A stretch of 64,000 nucleotides of DNA from Vibrio sp. HB236076 (GTDB lineage: Bacteria; Pseudomonadota; Gammaproteobacteria; Enterobacterales; Vibrionaceae): positions 2,666,001 to 2,730,000 of the forward strand of contig NZ_CP162601.1 of assembly GCF_040957575.1 (NCBI RefSeq). The letters run 5' to 3'. A program made the translations under genes and the position numbers. Positions 26,500 to 37,541 of the stretch are shown here, piece by piece. A model generated the notes under the pieces. The model saw nothing but the letters and a program-made list of their open reading frames with translations, searched no databases and was not told the origin of the DNA. Position 1 is the first letter of the stretch, and each line of letters starts with the position of its first letter.

Positions 26500-28808
26500 C
26501 GCGGCGCTCGACTTCCCCACTCTGGCTTAGTGCGTGTGTCTCCTTTGCACTATCGGCGAATACCGTGAACGTCGATTACCAGAAACAAGCCCTGGATCAG
26601 CAAAGCGCTGAGCTCAACGCCCAAGAGCTCTTCGGCGCTAAGGTCGACACCTTTGCTCTTTGGCATTACATTCGCCAGCAGCGCACCGACTTGGCGATGC
26701 AAGAGTTACAGCGTTTAAAACAAACTTACCCCACTTGGCGCCCTGAAAAGGCGATTTTAGACGCGATTGCCGCGCAACTTCGTATTGCCTTGCGCTTGCA
26801 GTCACAGGCGCAAGAAAGTGAGCAACAACCCAAGGCCAGTGCTCGGCCCACCGTCGTTGTTGACCCTGTAGAACAGCTGTTTTCTCGCTTGAGTCGGCAA
26901 AGCAAACCACAATGGCAAAAGCTGCCTAACAAAACGGTGTCGACGGCGTCTAAGGCCGCTTTTGCGCAAAATAACCCTGAACGCTTACGCCTCGTCGGCT
27001 GGATTTTGCTCAGTCGCTCTCAATATCGCCAAGCGTTAGAACATTTTCAACATGCTTTGGCGATCACCGGCCCCAATACCAGTGCCGAAGATGGGCGAGA
27101 CACCGCCTTAAAAGGCATGATCAACGAGGCCATAAAGCGCAACGACCAAGCCGCGTTAACCCAACTGATCGCGCAAGCCCCGACCCTCGCCAACGCGGTG
27201 ATCAATGCCAGCGCCTGGCAACGCTTTGACGCACAACAATTCGACACCGCGCTCACTCTATTTACCACGTCAGGTCATCAATATGGCCAAGTGTTAACCC
27301 TTGAGAAAATGGGCCAAGAGCCACAAGCGTTTGAACTGGCCTGCCAACACGTCACCCAAGCAAACTTACTCCATTACTGTATTGAGGGCTATGCCAAACG
27401 CCAGTTAGCCCACTTTCAGCAGCAAGAGTATCACCAGAGTGAAATCATGGCCGAGGCCATCCAAAGCCTCGGCAAGTTAAACGATCAGCAGATGGAGATT
27501 TACGCTTGGACACAAGCCAAACTTAACCATCGCGGTCAACGGCAGTGGGCCTTTGCTCAACTGATCTCCCGTCAGCCGAACAATCACACATTTGCCAAGG
27601 CCTTGGTCGACAGCTTTGATCCTCAAGACCCCCTCTTGGATCAATTTTCTCACTCTTACCCTTCTGTGCAACACGCGCTAACCGAAAAGCAAAAGCAAAC
27701 CGCTTGGTCTCGCAAACAATTTAATCGTTTTTACGCCTTGGACAGTACCTCACAGCAAGCAGATCAAACCACGTTATCAGCGGGGTTTGATTGGCAAAAT
27801 AACGACACCGGCAATAACTTAACCGGCTTGCAGAGCCAGCAATACTCACTGGGTTACACCCGCCGAAATGACGGTGCTCAATATGGGCTAAAAACCGCTT
27901 ACTTGACATACCAAGGTGGCAATTTCGATACTCAAGCCAGCCAATTACAGGCTTTTTACCGCAGACAAGGCGGCGATTGGAACGCCCTTGCTCGCTTGAC
28001 GTATCAACAACCTCAAGACAATTTGCCGTCGCGGTGGTTTGCCATGCTGTCAGGGGTTTGGTTTGACGATCCTTGGAGTTACGCTGCGAGCCTGTATCGC
28101 GACCCGATAGAAGAAACCATACTCAGCACCACAGGAGTGAACGACGAGGGTGAACGCTGGGGCAGTGTCAGTGCCAATGGGGCTCGCGCCTTATTCAATT
28201 ACCAATGGGACCCTACCTGGTCATCGAATGCGCAGCTTGATTGGGCTTGGATTGAAGGCACTGACGTCGGCAGTAATCAAAAATTCAGTATAAGCACTGG
28301 GTTAAATAAAGATATCGCCAGTCAATTGTCTTATCCGTTTGACTACCTTCGCCTCGGGCCTTACTTGTCTTGGATGCATTATCAAGAGAACCAAAACGAT
28401 TATTCACTGGGCAATGGCGGTTACTTTAGCCCACAACAATTTATCAGTGCTGGCGGACAACTGCAGTGGCTCAGCGAAGAAAATCGCACTTGGCAATGGG
28501 CAGGACGAATCGCGCTTGGCTATAACCAAGTCGATAATGGCGATGTCATCAGCGATCGATATGGCGCGTCAACCTCGGTCAGCCAAAGTAACGACAGTGG
28601 CTTGGGCGCGGCTCTGCGCTTAGAAGGACAGTGGTTGTTAGACTCGCGCTGGGAGTTAGCCGGTTTATTGGAATATCAGGCCAGTGCCTCTTACGATCAA
28701 GCATTGTTAGGCATTGAACTACGCTGGAATCAAGCCGAGCGGACTGGCGTGACCAGTGATGGCTTGATCTCGTCTTCTCCATATCGATTACACTACGCTT
28801 GGTATTGA
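26496..28808 (+). CDS. bcsC: Short BcsC-like outer-membrane export protein (TPR + beta-barrel)
   Basis: 770 aa, start overlapping the bcsZ stop. A signal peptide-like N-terminus (about 1-22) is followed by a helical region with tetratricopeptide-like repeats (for example RSQYRQALEHFQHALAI near 170) to about residue 390, then a C-terminal region of about 370 residues rich in alternating aromatic strands, ending in HYAWY, as expected for the BcsC outer-membrane barrel. It is much shorter than enterobacterial BcsC (about 1150 aa), mostly by having fewer repeats. It would form the outer-membrane pore for the glucan. The gene name is by position and architecture. Confidence 0.82.
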   Translation: MTRRSTSPLWLSACVSFALSANTVNVDYQKQALDQQSAELNAQELFGAKVDTFALWHYIRQQRTDLAMQELQRLKQTYPTWRPEKAILDAIAAQLRIALRLQSQAQESEQQPKASARPTVVVDPVEQLFSRLSRQSKPQWQKLPNKTVSTASKAAFAQNNPERLRLVGWILLSRSQYRQALEHFQHALAITGPNTSAEDGRDTALKGMINEAIKRNDQAALTQLIAQAPTLANAVINASAWQRFDAQQFDTALTLFTTSGHQYGQVLTLEKMGQEPQAFELACQHVTQANLLHYCIEGYAKRQLAHFQQQEYHQSEIMAEAIQSLGKLNDQQMEIYAWTQAKLNHRGQRQWAFAQLISRQPNNHTFAKALVDSFDPQDPLLDQFSHSYPSVQHALTEKQKQTAWSRKQFNRFYALDSTSQQADQTTLSAGFDWQNNDTGNNLTGLQSQQYSLGYTRRNDGAQYGLKTAYLTYQGGNFDTQASQLQAFYRRQGGDWNALARLTYQQPQDNLPSRWFAMLSGVWFDDPWSYAASLYRDPIEETILSTTGVNDEGERWGSVSANGARALFNYQWDPTWSSNAQLDWAWIEGTDVGSNQKFSISTGLNKDIASQLSYPFDYLRLGPYLSWMHYQENQNDYSLGNGGYFSPQQFISAGGQLQWLSEENRTWQWAGRIALGYNQVDNGDVISDRYGASTSVSQSNDSGLGAALRLEGQWLLDSRWELAGLLEYQASASYDQALLGIELRWNQAERTGVTSDGLISSSPYRLHYAWY

Positions 28809-28821
28809 TCAGCACATGGTA

Positions 28822-28861
28822 ATAAAAAAGAGGCAGCCCACTGAAGTGCTGCCCTTTTTTA
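28822..28861. terminator. Bidirectional terminator bcsC / MFS gene
   Basis: GGCAGC (28832-28837) pairs with GCTGCC (28848-28853), with an inner ACT/AGT extension. T runs follow on both strands (TTTTTT after 28854 on plus; TCTTTTTT on minus). Confidence 0.85.
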
Positions 28862-28884
28862 TTCGGCGCTTTGACCATGGTCTA

Positions 28885-30093
28885 TCAAGGTTCAACCTGA
28901 GGCAGCTTATCAACCACAAAAGGCCGATGTTTGACTCGCCACCACAGCACACTGCCCACCAAGCCAATCGCCAGCTGAATGTAGGCAAGGTTTTGCAACA
29001 TGGTCTCTGGATTGAGTGACACCAGCGACATGCCAAGCGCGCCGCACATCATGGTCGAAAATTGGATCACCGCCACCGCAGAGCCTGTGTCTTTGCTTTG
29101 TTGTTCTAACATTAAGTTCGTCCCCGGCACCCGCAAAGAGATAACCGACATGGTCGCCGTCGCCGCCAATAATGCAAATACGTAGGGACTGCTGGCCCCT
29201 AAGCAGGTCATCGCCACGCCCGATAAAGTCAAACCAAGAAAACTGCAGCTTATCATCGTGGGTATCGAGATATAACGCGTCACTTTTAAATACACCCGCG
29301 GGGCAAACGACGCACAAAAGGCGTTAAACGCGAAAAAGTAACTAAATACCTGCTCGGTAAGGCCAAAGCCATTGATGTAGACATAAGAGCCCGCCGCCAA
29401 AAAGGCCATCATCGCCAGCGCAGGTAAAGAAAAAATCAACAGCAACTGCAAAAACGCGCGATTTTGTGTCACTACCCACAATCGCCCCCAAGCGCGAAAT
29501 ACAGAGCCGGTGTACTTTTCAGTCAGGGTTTCTCGATAGGCCAAAGCAAACGGCACACACAAGGCCCCAAAAAGCGCCAATGCAATGAACATCCAGTGCC
29601 AGTTGCCGATCGTCAATAAAAAGGCCCCTAATACCGGGGCGATCATCGGCGCGATGATCACTAAGGACATGATGGTGGCCATGATTTTTTCTCGCTCGCG
29701 TCCCTGATACATGTCTTTGACAATCGCGGTCGCGACAACGGTGACGGCACTGCCGCCAAACGCTTGCAAGACCCGTGAACCAATCAACATTTCCACGGAG
29801 TAACTGGCCGCACAAGCCAAGCTGGCCAGGATATAAAGCCCGATGCCGACTAACATGATCGGCTTGCGGCCAAACTTTTCACTCAATGGCCCCCAAAACA
29901 ACAAGCCCGTGGCATAAACGCCAAAGTAACCACTCAGGGTCAAGTTGATCAAGGTTTGTGATGTGTTTAGCGTTTCGACCATGTGGGGCAAAGCCGGCAA
30001 ATACAAATCGGTCGTAAGGGGGGGAAAGGCGCTGATGATCACCAAAAATAACAGGGTCCACTTGCGACCAAGGCGCGGTTGTAATTGTTGCAA
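28885..30093 (-). CDS. Bcr/CflA-family MFS efflux transporter
   Basis: 402 aa from a TTG at 30093 that has GAGGAAA about 7 nt upstream. Twelve membrane segments are expected; DHA1 features include TTDLYLPALP in the first helix, WGPLSEKFGRKP in loop 2-3 and GSRVLQAFGGSA in helix 4. The longer frame (ATG at 30156) would be translated through the terminator hairpin at 30113-30141 and is rejected. It lies downstream of the GntR gene, separated by that terminator. The family exports drugs such as bicyclomycin and chloramphenicol-like compounds or metabolites; a role with alginate is possible only by location. Confidence 0.87.
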   Translation of the reverse strand: MQQLQPRLGRKWTLLFLVIISAFPPLTTDLYLPALPHMVETLNTSQTLINLTLSGYFGVYATGLLFWGPLSEKFGRKPIMLVGIGLYILASLACAASYSVEMLIGSRVLQAFGGSAVTVVATAIVKDMYQGREREKIMATIMSLVIIAPMIAPVLGAFLLTIGNWHWMFIALALFGALCVPFALAYRETLTEKYTGSVFRAWGRLWVVTQNRAFLQLLLIFSLPALAMMAFLAAGSYVYINGFGLTEQVFSYFFAFNAFCASFAPRVYLKVTRYISIPTMISCSFLGLTLSGVAMTCLGASSPYVFALLAATATMSVISLRVPGTNLMLEQQSKDTGSAVAVIQFSTMMCGALGMSLVSLNPETMLQNLAYIQLAIGLVGSVLWWRVKHRPFVVDKLPQVEP

Positions 30094-30107
30094 GACATTT
30101 TCCTCAG

Positions 30108-30141
30108 ACCATAAAAAAGAGAACGCGAAGTTCTCTTTTTT
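30108..30141 (-). terminator. Intrinsic terminator of the GntR regulator gene
   Basis: AAAAAAGAGAAC (30113-30124) and GTTCTCTTTTTT (30130-30141) form a 12-bp stem with loop GCGAA. It lies 21 bp after the GntR stop on the minus strand. Confidence 0.85.
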
Positions 30142-30162
30142 GGGGTCACAAATCATGAATGG

Positions 30163-30930
30163 TTAAACGGCTTTTTTAATACCGCTTTGTGCTAATAAGG
30201 CTTGGTTTTGTTCTTCAAGCGCTTGTAAGCGATGGTTGTTTTCATTGAGATGAGTCACAGACGCCAATTTGGCTTTTTCGCCATTGCCCGCCATGATCGC
30301 TTCGTAAATCGTGCGATGTTCATCAATGCACGTACCACCATCTTTCGAAGAGTGAATAAAGAAGTTGACGAACATGGTCTTGAGAATGTTGCCAAACGGC
30401 AAATAAAAATCGTTGCCCGTCGAGCGGAAAATCAGATCGTGAAAGCGCATATCAACCTGAGTCCACTTTTGCTGATCAAACGGTTGTGCCTCAGCCACGA
30501 CACACATTTCTTGAAATGCTTCCGACAGTTGAATGCGTTGCTCCGCGGTGGCGTGTTTCGCCGCCAGCAGACAGGCTTCTGGCTCGATGGCCAAACGCAA
30601 GCCGAGGAATTGACGGTAAAAAACGCTTTTATCGGTAATGCCATCCATCCACTCAAGCAGTTGTGAATCGAGGAAATTCCAATAAGCTCTTTCGACCACT
30701 TTGGTACCAACTTTAGGTCTTGATTCTAGCATGCCCTTCGATGTCAGTAGCTTAACCGCTTCTCGAAGCGCCGTGCGACTTACGCCAAATTGCTCACACA
30801 AGAACATCTCACCAGGTAAGATAGAACCTTGCTCAATTTTTCCCGATAAAATTCCTCGAGCAATCTCTCGTGCCACTTGAACGTGCAAGCTGCGCTTTGA
30901 GCCAGAGATTGAAGAAAAAGAATTCGCCAT
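30163..30930 (-). CDS. GntR-family (FadR/FCD) regulator, probable alginate regulon repressor
   Basis: 255 aa. N-terminal winged helix with LPGEMFLCEQFGVSRTALREAVK (about residues 39-61), the diagnostic GntR recognition region, and a C-terminal FCD helical domain with acidic/His metal ligands in VDMRFHDLIF and DEHRTIYEAI. FCD proteins usually bind carboxylates or sugar acids. It is divergent from the SDR gene, and palindromic sites lie in the shared region and again upstream of the symporter and kdgF, so it is the best candidate for the DEH- or KDG-responsive regulator of the alginate genes. This assignment is inference. Confidence 0.88.
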   Translation of the reverse strand: MANSFSSISGSKRSLHVQVAREIARGILSGKIEQGSILPGEMFLCEQFGVSRTALREAVKLLTSKGMLESRPKVGTKVVERAYWNFLDSQLLEWMDGITDKSVFYRQFLGLRLAIEPEACLLAAKHATAEQRIQLSEAFQEMCVVAEAQPFDQQKWTQVDMRFHDLIFRSTGNDFYLPFGNILKTMFVNFFIHSSKDGGTCIDEHRTIYEAIMAGNGEKAKLASVTHLNENNHRLQALEEQNQALLAQSGIKKAV

Positions 30931-31329
30931 GGTGCGTACAACCTAAAATAATTAGTAGTATTTAATACTAATATAACATAAAAAATAATCTCAGCCGTGA
31001 TTTCTGCCATCTATTTGCGTTTTTTTACTCAACTTAACAGTATTTGTTGTATCGAGGCCAGTCGTGTCACTCTGGATGAAAGGTCGCCAATTCTCTATCA
31101 AATTGGCAACATAGAGTGATATTTCAATCATAACTTTCGACTTATTTCACAAAACCGCCTGTTGATAATAACGTGAACAACAATAAGGACTTGATCGATG
31201 TCGAACGGTATTTTGCGTCATCAATCACAAATAAAATCATAAACATAGCCAAAAATAGCCTTTAATGTAATATTGTACTACAATTATTTCGTTGTTCAGA
31301 ACATTCCCATTGTATGAGGTAACCCGACT
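30931..31329. promoter_or_regulatory. Divergent promoter region GntR regulator / SDR
   Basis: 399 bp, A+T-rich. TTGTACTACAA (31273-31283) lies 47 bp before the SDR. TTAGTAGTA followed by TTTAATACTAATA (30952-30973) lies 22 bp upstream of the GntR start and resembles a diverged double half-site, suited to autoregulation. No gene seen. Confidence 0.5.
31273..31283. promoter_or_regulatory. Candidate alginate-regulon operator (SDR)
   Basis: TTGTACTACAA, a perfect 5-1-5 palindrome, reverse complement of the element at 14853-14863. Confidence 0.6.
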
Positions 31330-32106
31330 ATGTTTAACGATCTTGCAGGCAAACGCATTTTAATCACCGGCTCAACCATCGGCATGGGCTTGGCCGCAGC
31401 AAAACTTTTTGTCCAATTAGGGGCAAAAGTCGGCTTAAATGGCCGTACCCATTCTGATGCTATCGATCAATTGGTCGCCGAGCTCAATCAAGAGCAAGGT
31501 GAAGCGGCGTTTTTTGCCGCCGACCTGACGCAAAGCGCGCAATGCCAACAGTTAGTACAAGACTTTACCGACCACTTTGGTGGCCTTGATATTTTAATCA
31601 ACAACGCCGGCGGCCTAGGAGGAAGAAGCCCATTAGAAGGTATCGATGACGCATTTTACGATCACGTCATGAACCTCAATGCGCGCTCTGCGTTGATGAT
31701 GACCAAATACGCCATTCCCTTTCTCAAGCAATCGGCACAACAATCTGGGCAAACCAGTTGTGTGATCAGTACCGGCTCGATTGCTGCACGTGAAGGCGGC
31801 GGTGTCGGCGCTGGGATTTACGCCGCTTCTAAAGCTTGGCTACACGATATTCACCGCAATTGGGTCAAAGAATTCACCAAGGACAATATTCGCTTTAACA
31901 TTGTCTCGCCGGGCACCATTGATACCGCGTTCCACGACGGTAAATCCGACGAAGTCCGTACCGCGATCGCCAACTCAATTCCGATGGGTCGCTTTGGCAC
32001 CAGTGAAGAAGTCGCTCCTTCTTTTGCTTTTTTGGCTTCCCATGCTTGCTCGGGCTACATCACCGGCCAAGTGTTGGATGTCAACGGCGGTCAAATCGCG
32101 CCTTAG
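31330..32106 (+). CDS. SDR-family oxidoreductase, candidate DEH reductase
   Basis: 258 aa, classical short-chain dehydrogenase with AGGTAA before the ATG. Cofactor motif TGSTIGMG (13-20), NNAG (91-94), active site S150 region, Y164 and K168 (YAASK). In several alginate users an SDR reduces DEH to 2-keto-3-deoxygluconate, linking KdgF to KdgK. That step is otherwise missing from this window, and the gene shares an operator with the symporter and sits beside the GntR regulator. NADH or NADPH preference cannot be fixed here, though the N after the second strand (GLNGRT) suits NADP(H). Other sugar-acid or acyl substrates remain possible. Confidence 0.85.
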   Translation: MFNDLAGKRILITGSTIGMGLAAAKLFVQLGAKVGLNGRTHSDAIDQLVAELNQEQGEAAFFAADLTQSAQCQQLVQDFTDHFGGLDILINNAGGLGGRSPLEGIDDAFYDHVMNLNARSALMMTKYAIPFLKQSAQQSGQTSCVISTGSIAAREGGGVGAGIYAASKAWLHDIHRNWVKEFTKDNIRFNIVSPGTIDTAFHDGKSDEVRTAIANSIPMGRFGTSEEVAPSFAFLASHACSGYITGQVLDVNGGQIAP

Positions 32107-32158
32107 AGTCAAAGCCAAGATTGCGTGAGATTGGTATAAACTCAACACCATTTAAAAA

Positions 32159-32190
32159 AACGCCGAGCATTGAGCTCGGCGTTGTCTTTT
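32159..32190. terminator. Terminator between SDR gene and katG
   Basis: Stem AACGCCGAGC (32159-32168) with GCTCGGCGTT (32174-32183), loop ATTGA. On the minus strand it is followed by seven T (terminator of katG); on plus by GTCTTTT. Confidence 0.88.
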
Positions 32191-32211
32191 CTATTGCGGT
32201 GAAGATTGTGA

Positions 32212-34458
<2,247 letters not shown>

Positions 34459-34595
34459 TTATATTCCAGTTAGTTATCTATATATGGCTTGCTAACCAGT
34501 AAGGTCAGTATTGTTCAATTCACCGAGCCTTGCCAGCGTATTTTTTAACCAAGCCTGCTTGATTTGAACTCTATCACACCTGGGTGTTCGGTAAA

Positions 34596-34632
34596 GTCGA
34601 TTGAACCTATCTAATTAATAGTTCGAAACTAT
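34596..34632 (-). promoter_or_regulatory. OxyR-type binding site upstream of katG
   Basis: Two 15-bp units, GTCGATTGAACCTAT and ATAGTTCGAAACTAT, are separated by exactly 7 bp. Against the known pattern ATAG-n-T-nnn-A-n-CTAT, repeated with 7-bp spacing, the second unit is perfect and the first matches T6, A10 and CTAT. It lies 210-246 bp from the katG start, implying a leader of more than 150 nt. Confidence 0.7.
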
Positions 34633-34822
34633 TCAATTGTCATCGCCAAATAAGAAAAAGGCGCTAGTGGCCAAGACATCCCTTAGCAAATCAAGTGCAA
34701 ATACCTTAACATCCTGACCCCAATGACGATTGAAGATTTAATGACAAATTTTGGTCAATTTTTTCTTATCAAGGCTTGTTGGCCTGACAATCTCGCGCTC
34801 TTGATTGCGCCATGAGGCCTTA

Positions 34823-34970
34823 ATACCTATCTCACTCAATGGCGGGTTGAGAAACGCAATAACACCGTGAAGAAAATCCCTGGTAAAAGAAAGACTCACC
34901 GTCTGTTCTTGCTTGGCTCTCACGCTTTTTCCTGCGCTATCATTGTCCCCATACTGAATCAGATTCGCCT
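34823..34970. repeat. Diverged copy of MITE-like intergenic element
   Basis: Left end ATACCTATCTCACTCAAT and right part CTGAATCAGATT align with the ends of the element at 61386-61546. The internal block TCCTGCGCTATCATTG aligns with TCCTACACTATCATTG there. No transposase. Confidence 0.6.
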
Positions 34971-35142
34971 GACTCAGGCGGTCCCCGCCTTTGCGCCAGT
35001 CTAGATGAGTCTTTTGATTAATTGATCATTTTTTAACAGTAAATTAGCCCCTTACGATAGACTCCTCGGTCATTTTCCACTAGGTTAGTCAATTCAAATC
35101 GCGGCCTCAGAGTCGCGGGTTTTCACTTACCGTTATTGGACG

Positions 35143-36237
35143 ATGTCATTCATGGAACAACGCAATGTATTAGTAACCGGTGGCGCCGGTTTTATCGGGG
35201 CCAATTTTGCCCTGTATTGGTTAGAGCAACACACCAACGACAAGGTCATCGTACTCGATGCGTTAACCTATGCAGGCAACCGCGCTAACTTAGCTGCTGT
35301 CGAGCAAAACCCTAACTTTACTTTCGTGCAAGGGGATATCTGTGATACCGCCTTGGTTGAGTCATTGATCACACAGCACCAGCTCAACACCATTGTGCAC
35401 TTTGCCGCTGAGTCTCATGTCGACCGCTCAATCACCGGCCCAGACGCCTTTATTGAGACCAACATTCTCGGTACGTACAGCTTGCTCAAAGCGGCGAAAA
35501 AGTGTTGGATTGACGAGCCTAAAACGCAAGGTCAAGCGCCTTTAGCACACCGTTTCCACCACGTGTCTACCGACGAAGTGTACGGCACCCTAGAGCCCAA
35601 TGACCCGGCCTTTACCGAAGAAACCGCCTACGCGCCCAATTCGCCTTACTCAGCCTCGAAAGCCGCTTCCGACCATTTAGTGCGTGCCTACCACCACACC
35701 TATGGCCTAGAAGTCACTACCTCGAACTGCTCAAACAATTACGGCCCTTACCACTTCCCAGAGAAGTTGATTCCATTGATCATCACCAATATTTTGCACG
35801 ATAAAGCCCTGCCGATTTATGGCGATGGCAAGCAAGTGCGCGATTGGTTGTACGTCGAAGATCACGCCAGAGGCATTGAACTGGTGCTTGAGAAAGGCCG
35901 CTTGGGAGAAAATTACAATATCGGTGGCCATAACGAATGGCAAAATATCGATATTGTTAACTTAGTGTGTGAGTTGATGGATGAAGCGTTTGCCGCCGAA
36001 CCGAGCCTAGCGCAAAAATACCCGCAAGGAAAAGCCGTCGCTCAAGGTCAATCTAAGTCATTGATCACTTATGTCACAGACCGAGCGGGGCATGATCGTC
36101 GTTACGCCATCGATGCAACCAAAACCAATAACGAGCTTGGTTACCAGCCTGTTGAATCCTTTGAAACCGGCATTCGCAAAACCGTCAACTGGTATCTGCA
36201 CAACGATGATTGGTGGAAGCCGTTAATGGCCAAGTAA
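35143..36237 (+). CDS. rmlB: dTDP-glucose 4,6-dehydratase
   Basis: 364 aa (361 if the ATG at 35152, better spaced from GGACG, is used). Extended SDR with [11 protein letters not shown] near the N-terminus, STDEVYG (catalytic Thr-Asp-Glu), [10 protein letters not shown] (YxxxK) and [12 protein letters not shown], all conserved in RmlB/RfbB. It converts dTDP-D-glucose to dTDP-4-keto-6-deoxy-glucose for rhamnose or other deoxysugars of surface polysaccharide. No rmlA, rmlC or rmlD is adjacent, so it is a solitary copy. Confidence 0.94.
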   Translation: MSFMEQRNVLVTGGAGFIGANFALYWLEQHTNDKVIVLDALTYAGNRANLAAVEQNPNFTFVQGDICDTALVESLITQHQLNTIVHFAAESHVDRSITGPDAFIETNILGTYSLLKAAKKCWIDEPKTQGQAPLAHRFHHVSTDEVYGTLEPNDPAFTEETAYAPNSPYSASKAASDHLVRAYHHTYGLEVTTSNCSNNYGPYHFPEKLIPLIITNILHDKALPIYGDGKQVRDWLYVEDHARGIELVLEKGRLGENYNIGGHNEWQNIDIVNLVCELMDEAFAAEPSLAQKYPQGKAVAQGQSKSLITYVTDRAGHDRRYAIDATKTNNELGYQPVESFETGIRKTVNWYLHNDDWWKPLMAK

Positions 36238-36267
36238 CCAAGAGCGAGACGTTGTCGTCAGCTTTTG

Positions 36268-36286
36268 CTTAATCAGATTGGTATAA
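36268..36286. repeat. Isolated end of the MITE-like element
   Basis: CTTAATCAGATTGGTATAA resembles the right end CTGAATCAGTTTGGTATA of the element at 61386-61546. A shorter similar end, GAGATTGGTATAA, lies at 32127-32139 after the SDR gene. Both follow stop codons closely. Confidence 0.4.
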
Positions 36287-36385
36287 GACACAAGAAAGGG
36301 GAAGTGAAGCCGGTTTGATACAAACCTCCGGCTGAGCTTGCCCTTCTTTTTACCGGCGATTATCCGCGTTGCATCGGCGTTTCAC

Positions 36386-37285
36386 TCAGTCAAACTCTGT
36401 CATGGTCTTCGCGACCATGGTTAAGGATTCTATAAAGCGACTGAGAGACGTGTGGTGTTTGGCATTGGTGGAATACGCCAGGCCATAGGGGTAACGAATT
36501 TCTGGCTCAAACCGGCGTGTCGCCACTCGGCTTGATTGCCAGGTTCGCGCGGCAAAAGGCTCCAGAACCCCCACCGCCAACCCTTGTTCAATCATGGCAT
36601 AAGCAGTATGGGAGGTGTCGATGCCGATATGTCGCCGAATTCGATGCTCTATCGGATCGAGTACGTGATTCAACGCCGACCAATAGTTGGGATCGGAGTT
36701 GATCACCGTCAGCACCGACTCGTCGACCAAGTCTTCTATGTTGACCTGTGTTTGCGCCATCAGCGGATGATCGTCTCGCGCGGCAAACACATATCGGGCC
36801 TGGCCCAATTCTTCTTGCACAATACCGGGTAATTGAGGGACTGGCAGGCCTACCGCTAAGTCAATGGCATGATTTTGCAATTTGATCACCATCTCCGACA
36901 CAGAGTGGGTAAACACAGAGAAATGTTCATCGGGAAAATAGCGTCGATGTTCTTTAATCGCCAGAGGCACTAAAGAGGTGCCAATCGCGGAAGTACAAGC
37001 AATTTTGAGCTCACTGGGTACCTGATGGCGAATTTTGTCGGCGACCGCCGCCAACTTTTCCAGGCCGAGAAAGCTCTCTTCCACCGATTTAAACCACTGG
37101 TTGGCTTCGAGGGTCGGGATTAAGCGATTGCCAGATCGCTCAAACAACATAAAGCCCAAAGAGACTTCTAAATCTTTGATTAGCCGACTGACCGCCGGCT
37201 GAGTGATGTGCATTTCTGCTGCCGCTGCCGCCGTTGTGCCACGCAACATAATATAGCGAAACGCTTCGATTTGACGAAATTTCAC
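36386..37285 (-). CDS. LysR-family regulator of the adjacent peptide ABC operon
   Basis: 299 aa from a GTG at 37285 preceded by AAGGG; a longer frame begins at GTG 37303 without a site. N-terminal winged helix with TTAAAAAEMHITQPAVSRLIKDLE (about residues 18-41) and a C-terminal type-2 periplasmic-like effector domain. It is divergent from the ABC transporter operon starting at 37542, the usual LysR layout, so control of that operon by a peptide-derived inducer is inferred. The inverted repeat at 37351-37376 is a candidate binding site. Confidence 0.88.
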   Translation of the reverse strand: MKFRQIEAFRYIMLRGTTAAAAAEMHITQPAVSRLIKDLEVSLGFMLFERSGNRLIPTLEANQWFKSVEESFLGLEKLAAVADKIRHQVPSELKIACTSAIGTSLVPLAIKEHRRYFPDEHFSVFTHSVSEMVIKLQNHAIDLAVGLPVPQLPGIVQEELGQARYVFAARDDHPLMAQTQVNIEDLVDESVLTVINSDPNYWSALNHVLDPIEHRIRRHIGIDTSHTAYAMIEQGLAVGVLEPFAARTWQSSRVATRRFEPEIRYPYGLAYSTNAKHHTSLSRFIESLTMVAKTMTEFD

Positions 37286-37350
37286 AATAATTTCCCTTGC
37301 CACTCAGATTCATTCCATACCGGTGATGTTCTGCTCACCATGCCATCTCA

Positions 37351-37376
37351 GCATAACATCTTGTTATTGTTAATGC
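37351..37376. promoter_or_regulatory. Inverted repeat, candidate LysR-type site
   Basis: GCATAACA (37351-37358) and TGTTAATGC (37368-37376) are inverted arms (one extra base) with a 9-bp spacer, between the LysR gene and the ABC operon. Confidence 0.35.
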
Positions 37377-37541
37377 GTTAATATGAGTGGATGTCATGCT
37401 AAAAAAAGCGATGATAGTAAGATAAATGCAACCAAACTGTGTTGCCAAGGGTGTCAGGATGACACTGAGTATCAAAGAAAGGGTCAGCGCGTCTACGCCC
37501 GTTTCCCCTTTCTGACTATGGCGAAAATAAGGATATTGACT

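Noticed and set aside
34738..34923. 61-codon minus-strand frame upstream of rmlB
   Set aside because: Largely within the diverged MITE-like copy; no ribosome site.
37383..37541. N-terminal extension of the double ATPase
   Set aside because: No family similarity in these 53 residues, and a GTG with AAGGA at ideal distance follows at 37542.
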